From: Lachnospiraceae bacterium
Lineage (GTDB): Bacteria; Bacillota; Clostridia; Lachnospirales; Lachnospiraceae
Length of the DNA: 60,624 bases
Assembly: GCA_017480195.1 (NCBI GenBank)
Contig: JAFVBE010000011.1
Location: 69,580 to 130,203 of the forward strand
Direction of reading: 5' to 3'
Positions 35,544 through 45,100 of the stretch are shown in pieces. A program made the position numbers and the translations under genes. The first letter of the stretch is position 1. The number at the start of each line of letters is the position of its first letter. The notes beneath the pieces were generated by a model. That model was not told the origin of the DNA. It saw nothing but the letters and a program-made list of their open reading frames with translations, and did no database searches.

Positions 35544-35574
35544 ATCACCCCACGCATCAAATGCGTGGAGTGAT
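35544..35574 (-). terminator. Terminator after the TetR / flavodoxin-like pair
   Basis: ATCAC-C-CCACGCAT and ATGCGTGG-A-GTGAT make a 14-bp stem with a CAA loop, followed on the minus strand by TTTTCTTTG. It is about 45 bp beyond the flavodoxin-like stop and separates it from the PBP promoter. Confidence 0.85.
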
Positions 35575-35618
35575 AGGAGGAAGAAAACAATATATAAAAT
35601 AGTTTTTTTGTGACTTAT

Positions 35619-36287
35619 TTATATAACCTTACTAAATCTGATACCTGCAAACATAGAATCATCCAGATAGATATTATTAAGCTTAGCCTTGGTTCTTCCG
35701 GTTTTCTCAAGCGAATACCCATAATTAAGCCCAAATTCATTGTACTGCTTTTCTATATGAGGTTTATTGTTAATCTCATCAAAGCTGTGATACAATAACC
35801 CATCTAATATTGTATTAATTATTTCCTTTGATTCTCTTGGTTTGTCAACACTTTTTACCGAATAACTCTGTCTGAAGCTGTCACGCTTTATACCCTTACA
35901 CCTTACGAAGATATCTGACTTTTTGCTTAAGGATTTTTTGTCAATAATTCTTTTGAACTGATCTATAATTTTAATGTGATTAGCCATATCGCGCTCAAGA
36001 TGCTCACCTACCGCCACAGCGTACACATAAGTGTCCCTGCCTACGCGTAAATTTTGCATAAATGAATATATCGCAAGAGAAATACCCCAACTATGGGCGG
36101 GAAATATTATCCCCACACTTTCAGCATCTAAAGTCTCCCCCGTATATTCTGTATACTTTAGGATAGTACATCTTTTCATATCCATTTTGATATGCTCTGC
36201 CACTTCTCTGCCTGCGTCCATCTTTCGTAGTCTCTGGTTTAAAGGCATAGCATCCATTTCATCTGAAACATAGAAAACGTAATTCAT
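35619..36287 (-). CDS. Flavodoxin-like fold protein of unknown function
   Basis: The 222-residue soluble protein resembles the flavodoxin part of EFR1-type flavodoxin-ferredoxin proteins: the segment GIIFPAHSWGISLAIYSFMQNL matches the second flavin loop and following helix, and YVYAVAVGEH the next strand and loop. The usual N-terminal phosphate-binding loop (Ser/Thr-x-Thr-Gly-Asn-Thr) is replaced by VSDEMDAMPLNQRL, and the C-terminal 4Fe-4S ferredoxin cysteines are absent. FMN binding is therefore doubtful. It starts two bases after the TetR stop with AGGAGG, so it is co-transcribed with that regulator. Confidence 0.55.
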   Translation of the reverse strand: MNYVFYVSDEMDAMPLNQRLRKMDAGREVAEHIKMDMKRCTILKYTEYTGETLDAESVGIIFPAHSWGISLAIYSFMQNLRVGRDTYVYAVAVGEHLERDMANHIKIIDQFKRIIDKKSLSKKSDIFVRCKGIKRDSFRQSYSVKSVDKPRESKEIINTILDGLLYHSFDEINNKPHIEKQYNEFGLNYGYSLEKTGRTKAKLNNIYLDDSMFAGIRFSKVI

Positions 36288-36289
36288 GC

Positions 36290-36916
36290 TTACCTCCTTA
36301 CCAAAGAATCATAAAAGGTTCTGAAGGAATATCTCAGGTATTCTTCCCTATCCATATTAACTTTATTTTTCAAAGTATCCTTCTTCCTGTCTGCTACCTG
36401 AATGATACCGCTGATTGCTGACCAAACATACAGCACTGTAGGCTGTAGGTCTATATCTTTTCTTAATACATTATGTCTGACGCCCTTCTCAAGAAGACTG
36501 CTTATTAGTTCCCGTAGTTCCCTGCCAACATCCTGATTAATTATATTGGTCTTCTTACGGCTGTTAGTCATATTCTCCTCGCCCATAAGACTTGCATAAT
36601 ACTTCGGATACTTCTCCTCAAAAGAAACAAGACAGTCACACAGACGGAAATATGTTTCCTCAAAGCCCTCATCTGCACTTATACAGGTTTCTATCTCACC
36701 GGTAAGAATGCTTAAGTAATCTTCCACTATTGAATTATATATGTCCTCTTTACTTTTGAAGTAGACATATATCGTTGATTTACTGTAATCAGCGTGTTTG
36801 GCTATATCATCCATAGTGGTAGCCTCTACACCCTTAAGCTCGAACAATTCCTTAGCCGCCTCTAAAATGTTGTCACGATTGAATTGTTCTAACGCCGCCT
36901 TCTTTCGTGTACCCAT
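36290..36916 (-). CDS. TetR/AcrR family transcriptional regulator
   Basis: The 208-residue regulator has an N-terminal helix-turn-helix: NILEAAKELFELKGVEATTM, DDIAKHADYSKSTIYVYFKS. The C-terminal ligand domain is not recognisable to a subclass. The start is the ATG at 36916 with GAGGG five bases upstream; a TTG at 36928 is the longer alternative. It is the first gene of a pair with the flavodoxin-like protein and probably controls its own AT-rich promoter region (36934-37073). The ligand is unknown. Confidence 0.9.
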   Translation of the reverse strand: MGTRKKAALEQFNRDNILEAAKELFELKGVEATTMDDIAKHADYSKSTIYVYFKSKEDIYNSIVEDYLSILTGEIETCISADEGFEETYFRLCDCLVSFEEKYPKYYASLMGEENMTNSRKKTNIINQDVGRELRELISSLLEKGVRHNVLRKDIDLQPTVLYVWSAISGIIQVADRKKDTLKNKVNMDREEYLRYSFRTFYDSLVRR

Positions 36917-36933
36917 TCTAACCCTCAATCTAA

Positions 36934-37003
36934 CTTATAGTTCGTTTATCGTACTTATAGTTTGATTATTATATTTTAAGTATAATAATCATATCTATAG
37001 TTT
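36934..37003. promoter_or_regulatory. AT-rich TetR promoter region with repeated TATAGTT motifs
   Basis: CTTATAGTTCG (36934) and CTTATAGTTTG (36954) are direct repeats exactly 20 bp apart, with a third copy CTATAGTTTA near 36995 and an inverted copy (CTATAAGTTCG) near 37074. They are candidates for autoregulator binding; the surrounding 130 bp is over 80 percent A+T. Confidence 0.35.
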
Positions 37004-37073
37004 ATTAATTATATTTATATTTTATATTTTAATATTGTATTATAATTTTTATACCAACTTGTCGATTATTGTA

Positions 37074-37811
37074 CTATAAGTTCGATTTATTGTCAATAGT
37101 ATTTCTCATAATTAATAAAAGTTTCTTCTCAAGCCGGCTCACCTGCACCTGACTTATCCCTAATTCCTTTGCAACTTCATTCTGGGTTTTATCCTGAAAA
37201 TATCTAAGTAAGATTAGCTTTTGTTCTTTTTCTGAAAGACCACTCATAGCTTGTTCTATGAGTATTCGATTGAATAGATTCTCTGCTGCCGTCTCCGACT
37301 CATACTCGTCTGACAGCTTGTCCACCAGACACATTTCATTACCGTCATGCTCATATATGGTCTGGTATATGGATTCCACATCCTTATTTGCTTCCGTTGC
37401 TGCAAGAATATCCTCACAGCTAAGTCCTGTCGCCTCCGACAGTTCATTGATATCAGGGTCACGACCAAGCTTAAGATTAAGCTCATCTCTTGCAAGGCTT
37501 ATCCTGTAGCCATTTTGTTTTAATATTCTTGATACCTTTATCATTCCGTTGTCTCTTAGAAATCTTTTTATCTCTCCGGCGATAAGCGGTACGGCATAGG
37601 TTGAGAATTTTACCTCGTAGCTCTCCTCGAATCTGTCTATAGCCTTAAGCAAACCTATACAGCCTATCTGATATATATCCTCAAGGTCATAGCCGCGTCC
37701 AAAAAACCTCCTGGCTATACTCCATACAAGACCGGAATTGTCTGAAACTATTTTCTCCTTTGCAGCTTTATCACCTTTTCTTGCCAGTCGAAATAGCTCC
37801 AATTCATTCAT
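37074..37811 (-). CDS. sigF: RNA polymerase sporulation sigma factor F
   Basis: The 245-residue sigma-70 family protein has region 2 (GCIGLLKAIDRFEESYEVKF, then STYAVPLIAGEIKRFLRD), region 3 and a region 4 helix-turn-helix (KTQNEVAKELGISQVQVSRLEKK). The gene order SpoIIAA-SpoIIAB-sigma identifies it as sigma F, the first forespore-specific sigma factor, rather than sigma G or B. It starts immediately after the spoIIAB stop. No damage is evident. It indicates a sporulation programme, though it does not prove the organism sporulates. Confidence 0.95.
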   Translation of the reverse strand: MNELELFRLARKGDKAAKEKIVSDNSGLVWSIARRFFGRGYDLEDIYQIGCIGLLKAIDRFEESYEVKFSTYAVPLIAGEIKRFLRDNGMIKVSRILKQNGYRISLARDELNLKLGRDPDINELSEATGLSCEDILAATEANKDVESIYQTIYEHDGNEMCLVDKLSDEYESETAAENLFNRILIEQAMSGLSEKEQKLILLRYFQDKTQNEVAKELGISQVQVSRLEKKLLLIMRNTIDNKSNL

Positions 37812-38255
37812 TTATTCAAACTGATGGCTGTTAGCCCCAATCTCCTTCCACATTTTTACTATCGTTCCACTTCCCACTGTCGAGCTTACCTCTATCTTAT
37901 CCATAAATGCCTCCATGAAGGAAAAACCCATGCCCGACCTGTCCTCATCCGGTCTCGTTGTATACATTGGCTCCATCGCTTTCTTTACATCCTCTATGCC
38001 TTTGCCCTCATCAATTATCTCTATGTAGATATTCCTTTCATTCACATTGGCTTTTATCTTTATCTTTCCATCACCATTTTCGTAACCGTGTATAATCGAA
38101 TTTGTGACCGCCTCCGAGACTGCGGTCTTTACATCCGAGACTTCTTCAAGCGTAGGATTGGTGCCTATTATAAATGCAGCCACAACCATTCTTGCGAAGC
38201 CTTCATTCTGAGCAATGCTGTTAAACTCGACAATCATTTCGTTTGTATTATTCAT
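37812..38255 (-). CDS. spoIIAB: Anti-sigma F factor SpoIIAB
   Basis: The 147-residue GHKL-fold serine kinase holds sigma F inactive and phosphorylates SpoIIAA. It shows the N box AVSEAVTNSIIHGYENG, the G1 box IIDEGKGIEDV and the G2 region DRSGMGFSFMEAFMDKI. Its first codons overlap the spoIIAA end by 8 bp and its stop abuts the sigF start, so the three are coupled. Confidence 0.96.
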   Translation of the reverse strand: MNNTNEMIVEFNSIAQNEGFARMVVAAFIIGTNPTLEEVSDVKTAVSEAVTNSIIHGYENGDGKIKIKANVNERNIYIEIIDEGKGIEDVKKAMEPMYTTRPDEDRSGMGFSFMEAFMDKIEVSSTVGSGTIVKMWKEIGANSHQFE

Positions 38256-38601
38256 AATAACCTCCTGCTACCATCTCGTTTATAATATCCTCCTTCGTGT
38301 CAGCTTTTTTTATAATTCTGTATATACCGGACATTTCCAATATCTTATCTATATTGTCGTTTACATTTAACAGATACACTCTTCCGCCCTTATCCTGTAC
38401 CTTCCTATATCTTCCTGTAATTAGTCCGATTCCTGAACTGTCCATGAAGCTGGTATTGGCAAAGTCAAATATCAGATATTTCACCTTGTTTTCCTCAAAT
38501 ATTTTTTCGCTTCTCTTCTTAATCTTGTCCGCAGCATAATGATCCAGCTCGTGTGGCAGATAATATATCATCACGCCATCCTTATATTCATATTTTTCCA
38601 T
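38248..38601 (-). CDS. spoIIAA: Anti-sigma F factor antagonist SpoIIAA
   Basis: The 117-residue STAS-domain protein releases sigma F from SpoIIAB when dephosphorylated. The phosphorylatable serine is in FANTSFMDSSGIGLI (DSSG motif). AGGAGG precedes the ATG. The sigma-H-type promoter expected in front is not visible to me; the space upstream is taken by palindromic element copy B. Confidence 0.95.
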   Translation of the reverse strand: MEKYEYKDGVMIYYLPHELDHYAADKIKKRSEKIFEENKVKYLIFDFANTSFMDSSGIGLITGRYRKVQDKGGRVYLLNVNDNIDKILEMSGIYRIIKKADTKEDIINEMVAGGYYE

Positions 38602-38642
38602 TTTCTTACCTCCTGTTATTTCTTCTTACAACTTGATTTTGG

Positions 38643-38843
38643 CGGGCTCAGGCGACATGGCAGATAAGAAACTCGCAAGCAATTTGCTAAATCAGTAAGC
38701 TCGAATTCTTTACGCTCTGCACGAAACAGACAACTCGCTTCGCTCAGACAGTCTGTTTCTGAGCGAGCCTACGCGAATTCTCGCTTCTGATTTCACGCAA
38801 ATTGTGCGAATTGTTTCTTTATCTGTCCTGTCGCCTGAGCCCA
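38643..38843. repeat. Long nested palindromic element, copy B (inverted relative to copy A)
   Basis: The gene-free stretch 38602-38938 holds a ~200-bp near-palindrome. Its outer arms GGGCTCAGGCGACA (38644-38657) and TGTCGCCTGAGCCC (38829-38842) pair perfectly and are unrelated to the outer arms of copy A. The inner part read on the minus strand matches copy A read on the plus strand, including GCTCAGAAACAGACTG, GAGCGAAGCGAGTTGTCTG and GCAGAGCGTAAAGAATTCGA. In the stem flanking the GAATTC sites the two copies differ by paired changes (AAACCGG with CCGGTTT in A; AAATCAG with CTGATTT in B). Confidence 0.85.
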
Positions 38844-38870
38844 CCCTAACATATATAAGCTTTATGATAA

Positions 38871-38907
38871 AATAAAAAGAAAGTAGTAATTTTAATTTAC
38901 CACTTTC
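38871..38907 (-). terminator. Terminator after the zinc-ribbon TPR gene
   Basis: On the minus strand GAAAGTGGTA and TACTACTTTC form a 10-bp stem with one mismatch and an AT loop, followed by TTTTTATT. It begins about 30 bp after the TPR gene stop. Confidence 0.8.
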
Positions 38908-38938
38908 TTTCGTACATAAAATGAAATATAATTTCTGT

Positions 38939-40069
38939 TTATTCGTTGTTTATCATGTTTTGCAGATCTTCGTCAGACATGCCGCTTTGGATATCTGAGT
39001 AATCGGGCAGAGGATTTTCGCCTGCGTTCTGTGGGTTTTTAAGCTCATCTATCTCTAAGTTTAGTTCTGCGATTTCATTGCTTAATGTATTTATCGTCTG
39101 ATTTCTGTCTGCTAATTCTTCACTGTAGGATTTAATCAGGTCATCCTTTTCCTTTATTATCTTACGCTTCTGTGCCGGTACGACAACGAAGAAGAGTAAG
39201 CAGATTCCAAGTATTATTCCAAGTATGACATAGATACCTGAGTATTTGGCAAAACTTATCTCACCGTATTCGCCCCTTGAAACAGCCTTAGCCTTGTATC
39301 GCTCTATAATATCGTTAAAGAACATTCTTATGGAGCCGCCACTACTGCCGGTTTCAGTGCTTAATGTTATAGCAGCCTCATCCTCATCCAAAAGCCCATC
39401 ATTTTCAACCGACTCCTTGCTCATCTCTATAATATTCTCGTCGGTATCGCCCATCTCATGCAGATAATGTATCGCAAGTGTATTAGCCTTATCTATCTTG
39501 AGGACTCTCCTAAGGGTTGTCCTTGCCCTCTCGTAGTTATCTGCATTTATGTATAACAACGCAAGCAGAAGATAGCCTTTTACAAAATGCGGATTTGCAG
39601 ATAATACACTCTTAAGCTGTATGATAGCCAGGTCATAATTGTTTGTATTGGCATATATAAGTGCCTGATTGTATTTCTTGGCAATCTGGTCAACATTTTC
39701 TAAGAGAGTCGGATCCTGCCTTAATTCCTTAAGGTACTTGGATGCAAGATTACCTGACTGCTTGTAATTGACACTCATTACCCACTGGCTAAGCGCATTT
39801 ACAATCTCGCCCATCTCATAATATACAAGGCCAAGCAGATTCCTCGTCATAATATTCTTCTTGTTATAGCGAAGCGACATATTAAGAGATTCTATAGCTC
39901 CCGATAAATCCCTCGCAACCGCTCTGTCATAGCCTATGTTGTAGTAATAATCAGAGGTATTAAACGCCTTTTTTAGTACGGTAAGCGGCATATGACAGGC
40001 TGAACAATATCCGTTTTTTCTAACCTGTGCCCCACAGCTTGGACACAGTACAGGTCTTATACCAGCCAT
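38939..40069 (-). CDS. Membrane-anchored zinc-ribbon / TPR protein
   Basis: The 376-residue protein starts with a CPSCG ... YCSAC zinc ribbon (residues 9-26), followed by four or so TPR-like repeats (about 38-215; IESLNMSLRYNKKNIMTRNL, QLKSVLSANPHFVKGYLLLA, RTTLRRVLKIDKANTLAIH). Then come an acidic linker, one membrane helix (about 280-302), and an external coiled coil (about 303-350) rich in Glu, Leu and Lys. It looks like a scaffold with a cytoplasmic TPR and an outside coiled coil. AAGGAG lies six bases before the ATG, inside the end of the 59-codon gene. No specific function known to me. Confidence 0.8.
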   Translation of the reverse strand: MAGIRPVLCPSCGAQVRKNGYCSACHMPLTVLKKAFNTSDYYYNIGYDRAVARDLSGAIESLNMSLRYNKKNIMTRNLLGLVYYEMGEIVNALSQWVMSVNYKQSGNLASKYLKELRQDPTLLENVDQIAKKYNQALIYANTNNYDLAIIQLKSVLSANPHFVKGYLLLALLYINADNYERARTTLRRVLKIDKANTLAIHYLHEMGDTDENIIEMSKESVENDGLLDEDEAAITLSTETGSSGGSIRMFFNDIIERYKAKAVSRGEYGEISFAKYSGIYVILGIILGICLLFFVVVPAQKRKIIKEKDDLIKSYSEELADRNQTINTLSNEIAELNLEIDELKNPQNAGENPLPDYSDIQSGMSDEDLQNMINNE

Positions 40070-40071
40070 TC

Positions 40072-40251
40072 TTATCTCCTTCTGCCAACCATACGATTAG
40101 CTACATCCTCACTTGCCGCCTTCATTTCTTCTGTAACCTGAAACACTATATCACTTATATCCTTTAAATCATTATTATATATCGCATCCTCCGCCTGACT
40201 TACCTCAGGTATCGGCTGAAATCTCTTGAGTTCCTCTTCAAAATTTATCAT
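40072..40251 (-). CDS. Small protein of 59 residues between folC and the TPR gene
   Basis: An open frame of 59 codons begins MINFEEELKRFQPIPEVSQA and ends GRRR. It is acidic and helical with a basic end, has no membrane segment, and resembles no family I can name. Its ATG at 40251 overlaps the folC TGA (ATGA) and its stop is two bases before the TPR gene ATG, whose AAGGAG lies inside it. This exact fit between two genes, with translational coupling on both sides, is good evidence that it is translated. It may be a partner of the TPR protein; that is inference only. Confidence 0.7.
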   Translation of the reverse strand: MINFEEELKRFQPIPEVSQAEDAIYNNDLKDISDIVFQVTEEMKAASEDVANRMVGRRR

Positions 40252-41579
40252 CCTTGTGCCTCCATTATCATCTGCTTTATCTCACCAGCCAGATAAAGTG
40301 AACCTGCGCATACGAGAATTCTGTCTTCATATCCAAGCACTTCCTTGCAGGCCTCACCAAATATGTATCCTATATCATCATTATATTTAATCCTACAGTT
40401 GTTATTAATATGCGAAGCGAAAAGCTCCGCAATATATTCCGCTGATACTGCCCTTTTGGAATTAATCTTAGTCACATAAATTCCATCAGGTTTAAGTCCG
40501 TCACATAAAAGTTTTATCATCGGCTTATAATCCTTATCCTCTGCGACAGCGAATAAGATATATTTCTTCTTACTTTCAAAACTCTTATTCACGCTCTCTA
40601 TAAGACGCTTCACCGCAGCCTCGTTATGAGCTCCGTCTATGCATACATTCGGATATATGAATTCCATCCTGCCCGCCCAGAAAAAATGCCCAAGGGCTTT
40701 GTTACATTCCTCCTGACTGATATAGCAGCCGCCTGTCAGTCCAAAAAGCCTGTTGCATGTTACTATCGCCGTAGCTGCATTATCAAGCTGATACAGGGCA
40801 TTTGTATTAATAAGGATATGTTCATAATTATAATAACTATTTGACAATGAAAAATCAATGCTTTTATAGCTTAAATCATTTATTATATAATCTGTTTTTG
40901 CGACATTAATAGCTTCGGCATTGTAACTTTTGGCAACTTTCGATATCACAAGGTCAGCTTCATCACTTCCCGTATTATATACGACAGGGGTATCCGACTT
41001 TATTATACCTGCTTTTTCTCCTGCAATATCCGTAACAGTATCTCCAAGATACTTAGTATGGTCAAGTCCTATGGAGGTTATGACGGTTATAACCGGCGAC
41101 AGAAGATTGGTCGCATCAAGCCTTCCGCCTAAGCCCGTCTCATATATGACATAATCAGGGCTTTTCTTTTCAAAATAAACTGTTGCCATAGCAAACATAA
41201 ATTCAAAAAAGGAGATATGAGTCTTTCCTCTTCCTATTATTTTTTCTTCTGCTTTTTTTACAGTCAGAAAACAATGTAGGAAATCCTCCTCAGAAATCAT
41301 ATTGTCTGCTACAATAATACGCTCCCTGATATCCACAAGATGAGGAGATGTAAAAATTCCAACCTTATATCCCTTCTCCTCCAATATGCATTTGATAAAA
41401 TTCGCAGTCGAACCCTTGCCATTTGTACCTGCAATATGTATGCTCTTTATCTTCTTATGCGGAGCGCCTAACTCCTCCATTAGAAAGTTTAAATTCTCAT
41501 TTCCTGATTTTTGTCTTGTATCGGATTTCGCAAAAAACGGAATATCATTTATATAATTTACTGCCTCTTCATAATTCAT
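40248..41579 (-). CDS. folC: Bifunctional folylpolyglutamate / dihydrofolate synthase
   Basis: The 443-residue Mur-ligase-family enzyme adds glutamates to folates. It has the ATP loop IAGTNGKGSTANFIKCIL, FTSPHLVDIRERI, the ETGLGGRLDATN block and the C-terminal CIDGAHNEAAV. The start follows the queF stop by two bases with only a weak ribosome-binding site, so translation probably depends on coupling to queF. Normal length. Confidence 0.96.
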   Translation of the reverse strand: MNYEEAVNYINDIPFFAKSDTRQKSGNENLNFLMEELGAPHKKIKSIHIAGTNGKGSTANFIKCILEEKGYKVGIFTSPHLVDIRERIIVADNMISEEDFLHCFLTVKKAEEKIIGRGKTHISFFEFMFAMATVYFEKKSPDYVIYETGLGGRLDATNLLSPVITVITSIGLDHTKYLGDTVTDIAGEKAGIIKSDTPVVYNTGSDEADLVISKVAKSYNAEAINVAKTDYIINDLSYKSIDFSLSNSYYNYEHILINTNALYQLDNAATAIVTCNRLFGLTGGCYISQEECNKALGHFFWAGRMEFIYPNVCIDGAHNEAAVKRLIESVNKSFESKKKYILFAVAEDKDYKPMIKLLCDGLKPDGIYVTKINSKRAVSAEYIAELFASHINNNCRIKYNDDIGYIFGEACKEVLGYEDRILVCAGSLYLAGEIKQMIMEAQG

Positions 41580-41581
41580 AA

Positions 41582-42076
41582 TTATCTGTTATCAACTTTC
41601 TCAGGATACATATCGTGATTGACTAATCTATCGTATGCAACCTGCTCCCACTTCGTTCCTTCTTTTCCGTAATTGCAGTAAGGGTCTATGGAGATTCCAC
41701 CCCTCGGCGTGAACTTACCCCATACCTCGATATACTTCGGTTCCATCAGCTTAATCAAATCCTTCATAATAATATTCACACAATCCTCATGAAAATCTCC
41801 GTGATTTCTGAAGCTGAATAAGTAAAGCTTCAAAGACTTGCTCTCCACCATAAGCTTATCAGGTATATAGGATATGTATATGGTTGCAAAGTCCGGCTGT
41901 CCCGTAATCGGACATAAGCTTGTGAACTCAGGACAGTTAAATTTAACAAAATAGTCATTATCCTGATGCTTATTTACAAAGGTTTCTAAAATATCTGCCG
42001 AATAATCAGACGGATATTCCACCTTCTGATTGCCAAGCAAAGTTATGCCTTCCTTTTCCAAATCCGTTCTTGCCAT
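41582..42076 (-). CDS. queF: NADPH-dependent 7-cyano-7-deazaguanine reductase
   Basis: The 164-residue tunnelling-fold enzyme reduces preQ0 to preQ1 in queuosine synthesis. The nucleophile Cys55 and Asp62 sit in [12 protein letters not shown] at the same numbers as in the B. subtilis enzyme; the NADPH motif [21 protein letters not shown] follows with Glu78, His96 and Glu97. No other queuosine gene and no preQ1 riboswitch is visible nearby. GAGG precedes the ATG. Confidence 0.97.
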   Translation of the reverse strand: MARTDLEKEGITLLGNQKVEYPSDYSADILETFVNKHQDNDYFVKFNCPEFTSLCPITGQPDFATIYISYIPDKLMVESKSLKLYLFSFRNHGDFHEDCVNIIMKDLIKLMEPKYIEVWGKFTPRGGISIDPYCNYGKEGTKWEQVAYDRLVNHDMYPEKVDNR

Positions 42077-42137
42077 TTTTCTTCCTCTTTTCTTTCTAAT
42101 TCAGCATTATATATTTCTTATATAAATTTTGATTATT

Positions 42138-45100
42138 TTAATCTATGTTTATATCTTTTTCAAGATAAAATGAGTATATAATCTTTTCCGCAACCTTTAA
42201 ACCGGTAATTTGTTCCAGCACATATGAATAATAATCAAGCTGTGCCTTATACCTTCTTATCAACTCATCCTCATCTGCAAAATCAGTCTTATAATCCATA
42301 AGAATAACTCTGTTATCCTCAATAAAAAATGCATCAATAATTCCCTGAACTATAACCATATCATCATACGAATATTCCCTATCGGTCTGACACGCTTTAT
42401 CTAATGTAATTTCAGTCTGCATCTCACTATCAAAAAATTTGTCTAAAGGCTTATTCGAAGTCTCAAACAGATTATCCTCGAACAACCTGTCTACAGGTAT
42501 GCCTGCAGAAAACTGCTGCTCTTTCCTAAGCCTTCCTCTTACATCCGCCTCTATCATACGAAGCCCTAAGTCCGACAGAAGCATAGCTCTTATCTTATAG
42601 GGATTTATAACCGAAGATTCCTCTTCATCAAATATATCCTGAGCCGTCATAGCTTCAAGAGCATTTCTTATAAATTTTAGAAGCTCCTTATCAGCATGAT
42701 CGCTGTCTATTATATCCTTAACTGATTTAAAATCAAGAAGCTCCATAAACTTATGTATTATGGTTCCGCGTCTTGCACCGGTTATCTTATTCTTTTCACG
42801 GTCGATGCTTTCTATGCTACCATTGTTCACAGTGCCTGAGCCATATATAGCTTCCATATCTTCTGAATCTTTTTTTCCCTCTGCTTCATCTATATCTGCC
42901 AGCATAAATCTCTCACTCACATCATAGCTTTCGCCGTCATAAGCCTTCATCTTCTTTATGTCAGATATAGACATCTTACTCCTTATATTAACATAACTCT
43001 CATACAGATAAACTGCCTCGAAGCTTGCCTTAAAGGAATTATATAATATATCCTTCTCGGAGGAAAGTGCTTTATCATAGAAGTCATATATTGAATACGC
43101 CTTCTTAACTGTGCTTACATTCATATAAGCATTTACATCCTCCTCATCAAATATAAATTCTCTTATATCACAGTCTTCTCCGAGACTTTCATAACGCGCC
43201 ATGGCATATACTATCCATCTTAGATAACTACCCGCATCAAATCTTTTTTCAAATGATAATAATCTGTCATCCGCAGAACGAGCATCAACCTTTCGACTGC
43301 TTACCAGCTCACTTAAATTCCTGTCACAACCGGTTATAATAAGCTTCTCCTTCGCCCTTGTAAGTGCCACATATAATACTCTTAATTCCTCTGCTACATT
43401 TTCCTTCTTAATAAGAAGCTTGAACGCCTCACGCATAAATGAGCTCCTCTTATAGCGATTTTCCCGGTTTACATAATACGAAGTAAGATAATAATCACTG
43501 TGCACTATAAGCTGATCGCGCATTTCATTATTATTCATATTCTTACCGAAGCCACTTGCAAACACTATAGGATACTCCAAGCCCTTGCTCTTGTGGATTG
43601 ATATTATGCGTACCACATCCTCATCATCAGAAAGAATATTGGCTTCTCCGAAATCAACCTCATTTATCTTAAGTCTATCCACATATCTTAAAAAATTAAA
43701 TAGTCCCTTATAGGTTCCGTCCTCGAAGCTGTGAGCCTTCTCGATAAGCATATTTATATTGGCTTTTCTTCTATGTCCCATGGGCATAGCCATCGCATAG
43801 TTATAGTAGTTCGTAATATCCAGAGCTTTCCATATAAGTGACGCTATGGACATAACCTTATTGTCCTCCTTCAAGGTATATATTATATCAAATATATGTT
43901 TAAGCTTATCGGATATATAGTCCTCCACATCCTCCATATAGCAGACGCATTTCTCATATAAATTATGTTTATCTTTAAGTTTCTTTGAAGCATAGTCAGC
44001 TATTATGGCAAGCTCATTCTCATCTATATCGGCGAGAGGAGATAAGAGCACAGCACCAAGTGGAATATCCTGTCTTATATTATCCACGACGGACAAAAGA
44101 GACATTATAGTCCTTATCTCAACAGCATCGAAATATCCGCTTGTATCCTCCAAATAAGCCGGAATACCAGCCAGAGAAAGTACATTATATACAATTTCTC
44201 CAAACCCCTTCATATTTCTTGACAGGATAACTATATCCTTGTACGAAGCCCTGCGGTATATGCCCTTATCCTCGTCATATACATACTGAGGAGAAGCCTC
44301 GTCAAGAAGCTCCTTTATCCTATTTGCAATTACATAGGCTTCAAGCTCAATATTGGATTTTTTATCTTCGGTATCAAAACTTTCTATGAATAGTATTTCA
44401 GTCTTCTTATCAACATTATCGGATATTTCCTCATTGCATGGTGGGAATTCCTTCGTAGGCACAAGAGCTACATTCTCATCATATGTGATACCACCTAAAT
44501 CCTCTCCCATAAGTTGATAGAAGAAAAAGTTAATCGTATTAAGCACATTGTCTCTCGAACGAAAATTATTCTTAAGCTCAATCTTTATCTCATTTCCTTC
44601 ATCTTTAAAGGAGTTATACTTAGATATAAAAAGGTCAGGTCTTGCCATGCGGAATCTGTATATGCTTTGCTTCACATCACCTACCATGAACATATTATAT
44701 CTGCCGTTTTTTATACCTGATACAGAATACAATATATCCTCCTGTAAGAAGTTACTATCCTGATATTCATCTATAAAAATCTCATCATACTTCTCAGATA
44801 TTTTCTCACCAAGTAAGGTCGGAATAGGCTTTCCCGTCTCATCATACCCTGCGCATACAAGCCTATATGCCATATGCTCAATATCAGAGAAATCATATAG
44901 CTTCCTCTTATCCTTCTCCGCATCATATCTTTGGGAAAATTCTACAACAAGATTAAGTAGTGGTATAAGATATTCTGACATATTTCCTATTTCTTCTATT
45001 ATTTCATCAGAAGAATTCTCTGCAGGTTTTATTTTTTTTATAATATCCTTGTATGCATTCCTGTTCTTTTTAAATTGCTCTACAAGTTCTTCATCATATG

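Noticed and set aside
42077-42137. preQ1 riboswitch before queF
   Set aside because: The stretch at 42077-42137 is only 61 bases of AT-rich spacer between addA and queF, with no preQ1 aptamer pattern in it.
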